Numbered from the stretch's first letter, positions 36,052 to 45,575 are shown. The stretch is DNA of 64,000 nucleotides from UKL13-2 sp038321965 (GCA_038321965.1 JBBQFL010000015.1:1-64000), one strand, 5' to 3'. Made by a program: numbers and translations. The notes: a model not told the origin generated them from the letters alone.

Positions 36052-37749
36052 ATGGAAAATATCCTTCAAGTCAAAGACCTCAATGTAAAATTTCGCCTCG
36101 ATGGCGGCGCCATTTTTGATGCGGTCAAAGGCACTTCATTCGATATTCCACGTAACTCGACGGTCGCGCTCGTGGGTGAGTCGGGCAGCGGCAAGTCGGT
36201 TTCTGCAATGTCGATTGTTCGTCTGTTACCGCGCGAACAGGCCATCATCTCTCCAGCGAGCGAAGTGTTGTTCAATGGCGAGAACCTCCTGAAAGCATCC
36301 GATGCGCGTATGCGTGAAATTCGCGGCAAGGATATTTCAGTCATTTTTCAGGAGCCCATGTCATCACTGAACCCGGTTTTCTCGGTGGGCAATCAGGTTT
36401 CGGAAGTATTGCGTCTCCACATGGGCATGAGCAAGGCACAGGCTTGGGCGCGGTCCGAGGAGTTGCTTAACGAAGTCGGTATCCCGCATCCGAAGTTACG
36501 GATGAACTCATATCCGCACGAATTGTCCGGCGGCCAGCAGCAACGTGTCATGATCGCCATGGCCATTGCCTGCGAGCCAAAGCTGTTGATCGCGGACGAG
36601 CCAACCACTGCGCTTGACGTCACCATCCAGAAGCAGATTCTGGACCTCATCGGCAAACTTCAGGCTTCGCATCACATGTCGGTACTGTTCATCACGCACG
36701 ATCTGGCGGTTGTGGGGGAGATTGCCGATACGGTGGTGGTGATGCAAAACGGCGAAATCAAAGAGAAGGGGCCAGCCAAGCAGATTTTCGAGGCGCCGCA
36801 ACACCCATACACAAAAGCCCTGCTCATGTGTCGTCCCAATGTAAGCGTGCGGCCGATGCGGTTGCCGGTGATCGAGGATTTCATGGGTACTTCCGGGCTG
36901 CAGCCGGAACATCTCGCCCAGCGTAAGCGCGGCTACGCCGCTGATGATGAAATAGTGTTGGAAGTGAAAAACCTATCCAAGCATTTTCAGTTGAAAGAAG
37001 GTTTGTTCAAGAAGCGCGACGTGCCTGCAGTCAAAGGCGCGACATTCAAATTAGCGCGCGGCAAGACCTTAGGACTGGTAGGCGAATCGGGCTCGGGGAA
37101 AACAACCGTCGGGCTTACCCTGATGCGATTGCACGCGGCCAGTGGCGGCGAGGTGTTGTTCGATGGCGTCGATCTGCTCAAGCTCTCGGAAAAAGATTTC
37201 TTGAAATACAAGCGCCGCATCCAGATCGTCTTCCAGAATCCCTATGCGTCGCTAAATCCACGCTTTACCGTGGGACAGATTCTGCTTGAGCCGATGACCA
37301 TCCACAAGATCGGCAAGGACGAGCAGGAGCGCGTGCAAATGGCCATGGCGTTGCTGAAGCGAGTCGGCATGCCGGAGGTGTCGTTCTACAAATACCCGCA
37401 TGAATTCTCCGGCGGTCAACGCCAGCGCATCGCCATCGCGCGCTGCCTCACCATGAAGCCGGACGTGCTGATTTGCGACGAATCGGTATCTGCACTCGAT
37501 GTATCCGTGCAGGCGCAAGTACTGAATCTGCTGCAGGACCTGCAGGACGAATACAAGATGAGCTACATCTTCATTTCGCATGATCTGGCCGTCGTCAAAT
37601 ACATCTCGGACCAGGTGATGGTGATGTCAGACGGCGACGTCATCGAGGTGGCCAATTCAGATGACATCTATCTGAATCCGCAGCAGGAGTACACCAAGAA
37701 GTTATTAGGCTCAATTCCCAAGGGCTGGCAGCAAGAACAAGCGGCTTAG
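36052..37749 (+). CDS. Peptide ABC transporter ATPase with two fused nucleotide-binding domains (YejF-like)
   Basis: 565 residues with two complete ATPase domains in one chain. Domain 1 has GESGSGKS (about 42-49), LSGGQQQR and LLIADEPT. Domain 2 has GESGSGKT (about 344-351), FSGGQRQR and VLICDESVSALD. Each carries the C-terminal oligopeptide-transporter extension. Peptide systems with DppDF have two separate ATPases; fused ones belong to the YejF/GsiA style. The ATG at 36052 is preferred to 36010, which would overlap the permease, because GAGG precedes it. Last gene of the cluster, followed by a strong terminator. Confidence 0.95.
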   Translation: MENILQVKDLNVKFRLDGGAIFDAVKGTSFDIPRNSTVALVGESGSGKSVSAMSIVRLLPREQAIISPASEVLFNGENLLKASDARMREIRGKDISVIFQEPMSSLNPVFSVGNQVSEVLRLHMGMSKAQAWARSEELLNEVGIPHPKLRMNSYPHELSGGQQQRVMIAMAIACEPKLLIADEPTTALDVTIQKQILDLIGKLQASHHMSVLFITHDLAVVGEIADTVVVMQNGEIKEKGPAKQIFEAPQHPYTKALLMCRPNVSVRPMRLPVIEDFMGTSGLQPEHLAQRKRGYAADDEIVLEVKNLSKHFQLKEGLFKKRDVPAVKGATFKLARGKTLGLVGESGSGKTTVGLTLMRLHAASGGEVLFDGVDLLKLSEKDFLKYKRRIQIVFQNPYASLNPRFTVGQILLEPMTIHKIGKDEQERVQMAMALLKRVGMPEVSFYKYPHEFSGGQRQRIAIARCLTMKPDVLICDESVSALDVSVQAQVLNLLQDLQDEYKMSYIFISHDLAVVKYISDQVMVMSDGDVIEVANSDDIYLNPQQEYTKKLLGSIPKGWQQEQAA

Positions 37750-37762
37750 CAATTGCCGTTTC

Positions 37763-37803
37763 CACAAAAGAAAACGCCCGTAGAGCGGGCGTTTTCTTTT
37801 GTG
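37763..37803. terminator. Perfect bidirectional terminator
   Basis: The arms CACAAAAGAAAACGCCCG and CGGGCGTTTTCTTTTGTG are perfectly complementary (18 bp) around the loop TAGAG. Each strand reads a GC-rich stem followed by a T-rich tract, so it ends both the transporter operon (plus) and the convergent secreted-protein gene (minus, stop at 37817). Confidence 0.95.
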
Positions 37804-37816
37804 GCAGCCCTTACAT

Positions 37817-40792
37817 TCAATATGGCTGCCGTTCGATACGCCTGGACTGAACGATACCGCTTACGCTGGTGGTCATGGTCGCAGTGCTGGCATCGCTGAA
37901 GTCGATTGAGATTGAACCCACATTGGTGGCGGTGAACTGTGAACCATTGTAGGCAACGCCAAGCCAGGCAGCCGACGTATGCGCGTAAATTGTGCCCGAC
38001 CAAACCGTGCCACTCCAACTGCCGCCCTGGCCGGTAAAGAAGGTCGCCCTTCCAGTTGCGTCGTAGGTATACCAAATCGGGAACAGGACGCGCCCCTGTT
38101 GGGAAATGTTGACGCCCCAACCATCCTCGGCAAATGTCGCCCACCAGAGATCATTGATGCGCAGGTTTTCCCCCGTCGTTTCAAGCGCAAATATCTGCCT
38201 CTGGATGGACTTGCTCGCGCTGATCCCATTGATCGTATACGCAAGGGTGGCAGTGCTATTGCTGGTGTAGGTGATAGACGCGGACCCTACGGCCGACCCA
38301 ATCACGAACTTGGATTTGTCGTAGGCGTTGAACGGCGAAGAGGTCGGTAGATAAAGTGAGCCCGTGAAGACAGTACCGGCCGAATTGAAGCTGCCGCCCG
38401 GCATTACATACCAGACCGCTTTGCCGACCGCATCATAGGCAAAGATCACATTGAACTGGATTGGACCGTGCTGGGTGACGGACATTCCCCAGCCATTTTC
38501 CGACGAGCCTGCCCACCACATATCGGTGTAGTCTGCTGGGCCGCTGGCGACCACACGCAGGTCATATGTTATTTGCTCTGATACTTTGCCTGACAAGTGT
38601 CCGGCGGGATAGAAATATGTAACTAGATACTGCTTAACGCCGCTGGCAGCTACCGGCGCAGTAATCGTGCAGGTGGCAACGGCGGAGTCCACTGCATCGG
38701 GCACCAGGGACAATGCCGTTTGAGCGCATCCTGCGAGGGCAATACCATTGTCGGCGAATGTGACCGACCCTGTCGGACTGGTCATTTTGACCAGTGCAGT
38801 CAACGTGACCGACCGACCGGTCACTATCGGTGGCAGTGGAAGTGCGGCGACCGAAAGTACCGCATTGTTTTGCGATACCGCCTGTGAGTAACTGGCGCTG
38901 CCCGCAGCATTGTTTGGGTCTCCCGAGTAGGCGGCCACGTACTGGCGCGGGTTCTGTTTTTGATAGGTACCGGGTGTTGTGCAGTTGGCAGTGCCAGAAA
39001 CCAGTTTCACTGTCTCGCAACCGGGTAGCAATATGGCGCCGTTATTCGTTACCACGCTAAACGAAACTGTTCCGGTCAAGCCAATGCCGCCAAGACTGGC
39101 GATCAGGTTAACTGATGCGCCGTAAGGCGCAATATTGGTGGTCGATGTCAAGCTGATTGAGCTGCTTGATGGTGTGACCGTCACTGGCGCCGACGGCGAT
39201 CCGGTACCAACACTGTTTGTCGCTGTGACGGTACAGGAATAAGTCACGCTATTTGCCAAGCCATTAACGGTGACAGGTGACGTGGCAGAGGTCGCAGAAA
39301 CTGCACCAGGGTTGCACGAAGCCGTATAGGCGGTGATAGAGCTGCCCCCATTGGATGCTGGCGCGATAAAGGTAAGCGTCGCCTGCGCATTACTAGCTGA
39401 TACCGCAATAATGGTCGGCGCGCCAGGTGCGACAGGCGCCGCGGACGGAACGACAATAACGGCGGTAGATGCGGGGCTGGTGCCGAAAGAATTTCTGGCA
39501 ACGACTGTGCATGAATATGAGTTTCCATTGACCAGACCTGTCACCGACAAGGGGGAGCCCGCTCCGGTAGTCGAGCCGCCGGTCGAGCCCACGCACGTTG
39601 CCGTGTAATCGATGATGGCGCTGCCGCCATTAAATGCTGGAGCCGCGAAAGAAATGATTGCCGACAGGTTGCCAGCCGACCCTGACACACTGGGCGGTGC
39701 CGCCGGGGCGCCACCGCCGATGGCAAAACTCTGCGCTACCGCGACCGCAGCATTGAAGTCGACATTGCCGGTCTGGTTGGCAGTGATCGTGCAGGTTCCT
39801 GCCGCCAGGAACGTGACAATGGAAGCCGAAACCGAACAAACGCTACTGGTGCCTGACGAAAAGGCAAGCGGCAGGCCGGATGAGGCAGATGCGCCTGTTA
39901 TCGTGAATGGCAAGGCGCTGAATGCCTGACCAGAGATGGCGTTAAACGTGATGCTTTGTGATCGCTTTGCAACCGCCAACGTGAAATTCTGCGTGCCATT
40001 GGGCTGACTGCCATTGTTCGCCGTGATAACCACTGGATAGCTTCCCGCAGTGCCGGATGCGGGTGTTCCGGACAATACACCCGCGGCGCTCAAAGAGACG
40101 CCGCCTGGTAACGTGCCGCTTGCTGTAAATGTCGACGTCGACGAGCCGCTTGCAGTTACGTTAAAGGTGCCGGCAGCCCCGACCGTAAATGTGGTGGTGG
40201 CCGCACTGGTAATTGCCGGGCCTGTCGACAGGCTTAGCGTCAGGGTAGGGAGGGCAGCAGTTGAATTCGCCGAGCTGCCACAATTTGTAACGCCCTGGTC
40301 CGTATCAAATTCCGAGGCCGACGTCAGATTAATGACGTAACTGGCGTTGGTTGCCGAAGCTTGTGGCTGAAAGGTGAATGTTGCCAACAACTGGTTGGCA
40401 CTTGCAAGTGCAGAACTGGCGCCGGCGGCAATGGTCGCGCCGAAATCGGCCACCGTTGCAGGATTGGCAATCAGCAGTGGCAGCGTTGGCGCGGCATTCG
40501 CGTCGGTGTAGGAGGACCCAAATGTACGGGCTGTCACACTGAAGGCGTTGCTTTCTGCCGCACTGTTTGACTGGAGTATTGCCGAGAATCCGCAGCCACG
40601 CTCCGTGGTGGTTGATGCGCAAAGCGAAGCCTGAAAACTGGGGCCGCTCGTACTGAAGCTGGTGGTCGCTGGATTTCCGCACGTGGCACCTGCCGACCAG
40701 TTGTAAACAACCGTGGCCTGCGCCGGTAAAGCAATTCCAAGCATTGCAACCGCAATTGCTGCCAGCGATCGTGTGACATTGAACAAATTCAT
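37817..40792 (-). CDS. Large secreted protein with Ig/FnIII-like domains and a duplicated WW/GWG C-terminal module (paralog A)
   Basis: 991 residues with a Sec signal ending LPAQA. Domains in order: an N-terminal beta domain with paired cysteines (about 27-190); a putative-Ig domain (LPGGVSLSAAGVLSGTPASGTAGSYPV); an Ig-like block (about 275-350); two FnIII domains (PSVSGSAGNLSAIISFAAPAF and PGAPTIIAVSASNAQATLTF); two Ig-like beta repeats; then two copies of a module of about 90 residues (from about 770 and 880). The module has WW, E-x-GWG, Q-x-G, YD-x3-G, GGS-x-n-F/W-x-G, an A-T tract and a closing R-Q-(P/I)-(Y/F). AAAGGA precedes the ATG. Probably outside the cell or on its surface, in adhesion or carbohydrate binding; that role is inference. 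A paralog lies at 43170-45575. Confidence 0.88.
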   Translation of the reverse strand: MNLFNVTRSLAAIAVAMLGIALPAQATVVYNWSAGATCGNPATTSFSTSGPSFQASLCASTTTERGCGFSAILQSNSAAESNAFSVTARTFGSSYTDANAAPTLPLLIANPATVADFGATIAAGASSALASANQLLATFTFQPQASATNASYVINLTSASEFDTDQGVTNCGSSANSTAALPTLTLSLSTGPAITSAATTTFTVGAAGTFNVTASGSSTSTFTASGTLPGGVSLSAAGVLSGTPASGTAGSYPVVITANNGSQPNGTQNFTLAVAKRSQSITFNAISGQAFSALPFTITGASASSGLPLAFSSGTSSVCSVSASIVTFLAAGTCTITANQTGNVDFNAAVAVAQSFAIGGGAPAAPPSVSGSAGNLSAIISFAAPAFNGGSAIIDYTATCVGSTGGSTTGAGSPLSVTGLVNGNSYSCTVVARNSFGTSPASTAVIVVPSAAPVAPGAPTIIAVSASNAQATLTFIAPASNGGSSITAYTASCNPGAVSATSATSPVTVNGLANSVTYSCTVTATNSVGTGSPSAPVTVTPSSSSISLTSTTNIAPYGASVNLIASLGGIGLTGTVSFSVVTNNGAILLPGCETVKLVSGTANCTTPGTYQKQNPRQYVAAYSGDPNNAAGSASYSQAVSQNNAVLSVAALPLPPIVTGRSVTLTALVKMTSPTGSVTFADNGIALAGCAQTALSLVPDAVDSAVATCTITAPVAASGVKQYLVTYFYPAGHLSGKVSEQITYDLRVVASGPADYTDMWWAGSSENGWGMSVTQHGPIQFNVIFAYDAVGKAVWYVMPGGSFNSAGTVFTGSLYLPTSSPFNAYDKSKFVIGSAVGSASITYTSNSTATLAYTINGISASKSIQRQIFALETTGENLRINDLWWATFAEDGWGVNISQQGRVLFPIWYTYDATGRATFFTGQGGSWSGTVWSGTIYAHTSAAWLGVAYNGSQFTATNVGSISIDFSDASTATMTTSVSGIVQSRRIERQPY

Positions 40793-41358
40793 GTTTTCCT
40801 TTTACGCGCTATCTACTATCTATTTGACACTTTGACCGTCGATCCTTGATCAGTTCCCGCACATTTGCCTTCATACAAAATCCAGACTAACACCGTGCGG
40901 GTGAGGCAACAACCTTTTCACTTTTACCGGATGCCTACTCGGCTAGCCATGCCCATCTACGCCAAGCGCTAAATCGACCAGTGTATTTTAGCTATCGCCT
41001 ACATATTATCGACCGAAGCACCATAAATGCTATCCCGCATTCGAGTTGAAGGCTGCTATTTTTCATTCCCGGTGTGACGTTTTTCACAAATCGTAACGCG
41101 GACATGCATGGAGCTTCATCGAATGACCGCTTATGCTGACGAATTCCGCGATCCACGCGGTCCCGGAATAACGTGCGGCAAGCTTCCGCATCTGTGCCAA
41201 AACGAGTAATGGCAACGCGAGTTTATTGGCTAAGTTATCAAGAATTTCCCACGTCAGTGCCGCATCTGCGTGGCAAATTGCAAATACGCAGGCGATGCCG
41301 CAATATTGCATGCCCGGTTGGTGGCGTTGGGATGACTTAAGGAACTGGTACTCAAGAA
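40793..41358. other. Intergenic region, 566 bases
   Basis: It lies between the divergent secreted-protein A gene and the YtkA/FixH-like lipoprotein gene. It must hold promoters for both, but I see no convincing -35/-10 pair, hairpin or repeat. A 75-codon minus-strand frame at 41084-41311 has no ribosome-binding site and no recognisable domain, so I do not call it. Confidence 0.5.
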
Positions 41359-41820
41359 ATGTTGTCTCGCATTCTCACGATGATCTACCTGACAGGCGTC
41401 GTCATTTTGGCGGCCTGCTCCGCGGTGTCACTCAATAATATTGATGAGCGCAACGCAAAGGTTGACTATGCGCAGATGATCGAGACCACGGAAAAAAAAT
41501 ACGTCGTGTCATTTGAACCGTTGTTGCCCCCGCTTGCGCTCAATCGCATCCACTCATGGCGTATCAAGCTCAGCACCATCGCCGGCACGAAGGTCGACAA
41601 TGCCATCATTTTTGTCGGCGGTGGCATGCCGGATCACGGTCATGGTTTCCCGACCCGGCCTTCGGTGTCCAAAGACATGGCTGCCGGAGAGTATTTGCTT
41701 GAGGGCATGAAATTCAGTATGCATGGGCGCTGGGAGATAAAACTGGGTATCCAGGCGGGTGAGATATACGACGTCGCGACGTTCAACGTGCAAGTCCCGT
41801 TACCGGCAGTTAGCCCATGA
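41359..41820 (+). CDS. YtkA/FixH-like small lipoprotein
   Basis: 153 residues. The N-terminal hydrophobic signal has a lipobox (VVILAAC, about residue 20). The C-terminal half is a small beta domain resembling YtkA/FixH-like proteins: HSWRIKLSTIAGTKVDNAIIFVGGGMPDHGHGFPTRPSV, then LLEGMKFSMHGRWEIKLGI. The His-rich HGHGFPTRP segment with two Met (GGGMPDHGH, GMKFSMHG) resembles the copper-site surroundings of such proteins, but metal binding is inference. The start is uncertain: an ATG at 41380 also fits, and neither has a strong ribosome-binding site. Its stop overlaps the peroxidase start (ATGA), which points to a shared task with the di-heme enzyme. Confidence 0.75.
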   Translation: MLSRILTMIYLTGVVILAACSAVSLNNIDERNAKVDYAQMIETTEKKYVVSFEPLLPPLALNRIHSWRIKLSTIAGTKVDNAIIFVGGGMPDHGHGFPTRPSVSKDMAAGEYLLEGMKFSMHGRWEIKLGIQAGEIYDVATFNVQVPLPAVSP

Positions 41821-43118
41821 GGGATGTTGCCAAGACACTTCGCAAGTGGCGAGTTTCCATCACGCCGGCTATATTTTTGGCCTTCCTGACAGTCGGCAAC
41901 GCCGAGGTGCCGCGTGACCAATGGACTTCACAGGAAATTGCCATTCTTTCATCGCTACAATTGAATCAGTTGCCAGCGATGCCGGTCGACCCCTCAAATG
42001 CACATGAAAAAGACCCTGCCGCCATTGCACTGGGCAAGCGCCTGTTTTTTGATCCACGGTTCAGCCGCAATAACGCCGTATCCTGCGCGACCTGCCACGA
42101 TCCGAACAAACAATTCCAGGATGGACGCAAACTCGCTCATGGGATAGGCGTGGCCACGCGAAGGACGCTGCCGATTGTCGCTGCAGGTTACAGTCCATGG
42201 CTGTTTTGGGATGGCCGCAAAGACAGCTTATGGTCGCAGGCTTTAGCACCCATCGAAGACCAAGCAGAATTTGGTGGTAATCGCAGCCATGCTGCGAGTG
42301 TAATGCAGCGTGAATATCGCAATGAATACGAGAACGTTTTTGGTAAATTTCCCGCGTATTCCGGTCCCGTCATCGATGCGAGTCCACTCGGTTCGGCATC
42401 GGAGAAGGCCGCTTGGAGCGCCCTTGATATTGGCTCACGGGAGGCGATTTCACGTGTTTTTGCGAATTTGGGAAAGGCAATCGCCGCGTATGAAAGGACG
42501 ATTTCCCACGAAGGCACGCGCTTTGATCGATACGTCGGCGACATGCTGAGAAAGTCGGCAGCGACGTCGCTCACATCGCAAGAGGTGAATGGATTGCGCA
42601 CCTTCATTGGCAAAGGCCGATGCGTCACCTGCCATGCCGGTCCGCTGTTCACGGATCATCATTTTCACAGCACGCGTGTTCCTGAGCGCGACTCGCAGGC
42701 GCCCCACCTGGGTCGGGCTGCAGCAATATCGCGAATTCAGTCGGATGAATTCAATTGTCTGGGCCGATTTAGTGACGCCAAGCCTTCACAATGTGAAGAA
42801 CTCAGGTTCATGGTGACAAACGATCCGGCATTGCTACGCGCTTTCAAGACACCGAGTTTACGCAACGTCGCACTGCGGCCACCCTACATGCACACAGGGC
42901 AATTGGCGACGCTACGCGACGTTATAAATCACTATGTTGCGGCGCCGGACGCAGCACTCGGCCCGGATGGCATGGTTCATCGACTCGGCATCAATTCCGA
43001 ACTCGTGCCGTTGCAACTGGCAGAGCAGGAAATCCACGACCTCATCAGTTTTCTGGGCACGCTTTCCGCTGGTTTTCGTGAGGGCATGAACCCCAGGGCG
43101 AATACAAACACCCGCTAA
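41817..43118 (+). CDS. Di-heme cytochrome c peroxidase / MauG-family protein
   Basis: A 433-residue periplasmic protein with signal peptide ending VGNAE. Two c-type heme sites: C90-A-T-C-H94 (electron-side or peroxidatic by order) and C268-V-T-C-H272. A Met candidate for the second heme's axial ligand lies in PPYMHTG (M357), as in CcpA-type peroxidases; MauG itself uses Tyr. Other family blocks are LFFDPRFSRNNAVSCATCHD, PWLFWDGRKDSLWSQA, PIEDQAEFGGN and KTPSLRNVALRPPYMHTG. It differs from plain bacterial CcpA in its extra insert QSDEFNCLGRFSDAKPSQCEELRF with two more Cys. This insert occurs in MauG-like proteins encoded next to lipoproteins. Coupled to the lipoprotein gene upstream. Confidence 0.92.
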   Translation: MRDVAKTLRKWRVSITPAIFLAFLTVGNAEVPRDQWTSQEIAILSSLQLNQLPAMPVDPSNAHEKDPAAIALGKRLFFDPRFSRNNAVSCATCHDPNKQFQDGRKLAHGIGVATRRTLPIVAAGYSPWLFWDGRKDSLWSQALAPIEDQAEFGGNRSHAASVMQREYRNEYENVFGKFPAYSGPVIDASPLGSASEKAAWSALDIGSREAISRVFANLGKAIAAYERTISHEGTRFDRYVGDMLRKSAATSLTSQEVNGLRTFIGKGRCVTCHAGPLFTDHHFHSTRVPERDSQAPHLGRAAAISRIQSDEFNCLGRFSDAKPSQCEELRFMVTNDPALLRAFKTPSLRNVALRPPYMHTGQLATLRDVINHYVAAPDAALGPDGMVHRLGINSELVPLQLAEQEIHDLISFLGTLSAGFREGMNPRANTNTR

Positions 43119-43169
43119 ATGCGGTTCGTCTGGCCATGCGAAGCCGTGACGAAAATCAATTCAGGCAGG

Positions 43170-45575
43170 TCAGTACGGCTGGCGCTCAATGCGCTTGACC
43201 TGCTGAAAACCGTTTACTGTATAGGTCATCACTGCGGTGCTTGCATCGCTGAAATCGAGCGCAATCGATCCCACATTGGTCGCTGTAAATTGCGACCCGT
43301 TATAAGGTACCCCAAGCCAGGCGGCGGAGGTATGCGCGTAAACGGTACCGGACCAGACGGTTCCGTTCCAGCTTCCGCCCTGCGCGGTAAAAAATGTGGC
43401 CTTGCCTGTCGCATCGTAGGTGTACCAAACCGGGAAAAGGACGCGCCCTTGTTGGGCGATGTTCATGCCCCATCCGTCCTCAGTGAATGTTGCCCACCAC
43501 AGATCGTTGGTGCGCAGATTCGGCCCGGTTGTCTCGGCAGCAAATATCTGCCGCTGAATCGATTTGGTCGCAGTGATGCCATTGATGGTGAACACCAATG
43601 TGGCGGTGCTGTTGCTCGTATAGGTGATGGTTGCAGAGCCCACCGATGCACCAACAGCGAATAGCGACTTATCGTAAGCGCTGAATGGCGCAGAGCTTGG
43701 CAGGTAAAGTGCGCCGGTAAATACCGTACCGGCAGGATTAAAACTGCCGCCAGGCATCACATACCATAGCGACTTGCCCGCATTGTCGTACGCAAAAATG
43801 ACGTTGAACTGGATCGGCCCGTGCTGGCTGATCGACATGCCCCAACCGTTTTCGGTGCCACCCGTCCACCACATATCGGTGTAGTCCGTCGGCCCCTGCG
43901 CCACCAGGCGCAGATCGAAACTGGTCTGTTCTGAAGCACGGCCTGAGACGTGACCGGCAGGATATGAATAGGTCGCAAGGTATTGCCGGACACCGGTAAG
44001 CCCGGTTGGCGCTGCAAACGAGCAGGTGGCAACCGCGGCATCGGTCGCGTCGGGCACGACTGAAACGGCCAATTGTGAGCAGCCTGTGATGGCGACGCCG
44101 TTGTCGGAGAACGACACCGAACCGGACGGGCTCGCCATTTTTACCAGCGCTGTCAAACCCGCGGTACGGCCGCCGACAATCGGCGGCAACGGCGTTGCTG
44201 ACAACGTAAGCACAGCGTTGTTGATAGCAACAGACTGCGAAAAGAACACGCTGTTCGCCTGGTTATTGGTGTCACCCGAATAGACCGCGCGGTATTGGCG
44301 CGATGCGGCAGTCTGGAAGCTGCCGGGCGCGGCGCAAGTAGCCACGCCGTTCACCAGCGGCACTGCGGAGCAACCGGTTAGCCCAACGACACCAGGCAGG
44401 CCGGTGTTAACCCCAAACGACACCGTTCCCGTTGGTGCATTGCCGGTGACGGAAGCACTCAGAACGATTGCAGCGCCGTATCCTGCAACACCGGCATTTG
44501 AGGTTAATGTGACGGATGTATTGCTGCTTGCCGCAGGTGTGACCGCGATGGCAGCGGACTGCGCACCCGTGCCCGCACTATTGACAGCAGCGACCATGCA
44601 TGAGTAGGTCGTGCCGTTCGACAGCCCCGTCACTGTAATTGGCGACGAAGGACCGCTGGACACGAACGAGCCACAGGTAACGGTATAGCTGATGATAATG
44701 GCGCCGCCTGTATTTGCAGGCGCCACAAAAGTGATCGTCGCCTGACCATTGCCGACAGCAGCCGACGAAATTGTTGGCGCTCCGGGCACTGTCACATTCG
44801 AGGCGGTCGTGACATTTATTGTGTTGGAAGGCGGCCCGGTGCCAATCGCGTTCGTTGCGGTGACAGTGCAGGCATACGTGACGCCGTTACTGAGTTGGGT
44901 CACTGTCAGTGGCGACGCGGGTCCCGTTGCGGTGCGCGTGGTTTGTCCGGACGCCGTGCAGGTGACAGTGAAGCTAGTAATGGCGCTGCCACCGTCTGAT
45001 CCGGGCGTGAAGGAGAATGAGGCCTGGTTGATACCGTTTGAAAACGTCGAAGAAATAGTTGGTGCGGCGGGAACGGTGGCGGTGCTGGCAAGCACGACGG
45101 TACCGGCTACGCGGGCATTGTTCCTGGGCGAATTGGTCGCAGTGACGCCGTTACGGTTGACAGACTGGGTGCCGTCCGTCGGGATGCTGGCGAAGGTAAC
45201 GAAATCAACACCCGCAAAATTGATCGTGACGCTACTCGTGAAGATGAACCCATTGGGTACAATGAAATCGGGCGCGGGGACACCGGATAACGCCGCGTAT
45301 CCTGTCGTGCCGATGAGGACAGAGTCACCAGCCGTGGCGTTTGCAAGATTTTTCTGGAACGTGAACGAATTCACGTTGCTCCCCTGTGTGCTGGTCAGGG
45401 TCTGTCCGCTAAAGAAATTCTGCCCACCTGCCAACATCGTAATTTCGATGAACTGGACACTGCCACTGGCATTCGAGTAGACCTCGTTGATTTGCACAAT
45501 GTGAAACGCCGCCTGGGACCAACTGCTAATCACGAGCATCGAGAGCAGGAATATCGCGCGCATTCTTTGGAACAT
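43170..45575 (-). CDS. Large secreted protein with Ig/FnIII-like domains and a duplicated WW/GWG C-terminal module (paralog B)
   Basis: 801 residues from the ATG at 45575, which has AAAGGAATC before it; the longer frame to 45836 is leader. Signal peptide ends SSWSQA. The N-terminal domain looks like a lamin-tail type beta fold (FHIVQINEVYSNASGSVQFIEI). Two FnIII domains, two Ig-like repeats and two WW/GWG modules follow. From the Ig repeats to the closing RIERQPY it is nearly the same protein as paralog A, while the N-termini are unrelated. So the N-terminus was swapped or the C-terminal half duplicated. It lies on the same strand as paralog A, with the peroxidase cassette between them. Confidence 0.88.
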   Translation of the reverse strand: MFQRMRAIFLLSMLVISSWSQAAFHIVQINEVYSNASGSVQFIEITMLAGGQNFFSGQTLTSTQGSNVNSFTFQKNLANATAGDSVLIGTTGYAALSGVPAPDFIVPNGFIFTSSVTINFAGVDFVTFASIPTDGTQSVNRNGVTATNSPRNNARVAGTVVLASTATVPAAPTISSTFSNGINQASFSFTPGSDGGSAITSFTVTCTASGQTTRTATGPASPLTVTQLSNGVTYACTVTATNAIGTGPPSNTINVTTASNVTVPGAPTISSAAVGNGQATITFVAPANTGGAIIISYTVTCGSFVSSGPSSPITVTGLSNGTTYSCMVAAVNSAGTGAQSAAIAVTPAASSNTSVTLTSNAGVAGYGAAIVLSASVTGNAPTGTVSFGVNTGLPGVVGLTGCSAVPLVNGVATCAAPGSFQTAASRQYRAVYSGDTNNQANSVFFSQSVAINNAVLTLSATPLPPIVGGRTAGLTALVKMASPSGSVSFSDNGVAITGCSQLAVSVVPDATDAAVATCSFAAPTGLTGVRQYLATYSYPAGHVSGRASEQTSFDLRLVAQGPTDYTDMWWTGGTENGWGMSISQHGPIQFNVIFAYDNAGKSLWYVMPGGSFNPAGTVFTGALYLPSSAPFSAYDKSLFAVGASVGSATITYTSNSTATLVFTINGITATKSIQRQIFAAETTGPNLRTNDLWWATFTEDGWGMNIAQQGRVLFPVWYTYDATGKATFFTAQGGSWNGTVWSGTVYAHTSAAWLGVPYNGSQFTATNVGSIALDFSDASTAVMTYTVNGFQQVKRIERQPY

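Noticed and set aside
37817..40792. Phage tail or autotransporter identity for the large secreted proteins
   Set aside because: No beta-barrel translocator, tail-fibre motif or phage neighbours are present; the signal peptide and FnIII/Ig make-up fit a Sec-secreted protein.
41084..41311. A 75-codon minus-strand frame in the long gap
   Set aside because: No ribosome-binding site, no recognisable domain and an unusual composition; it is better explained as chance.
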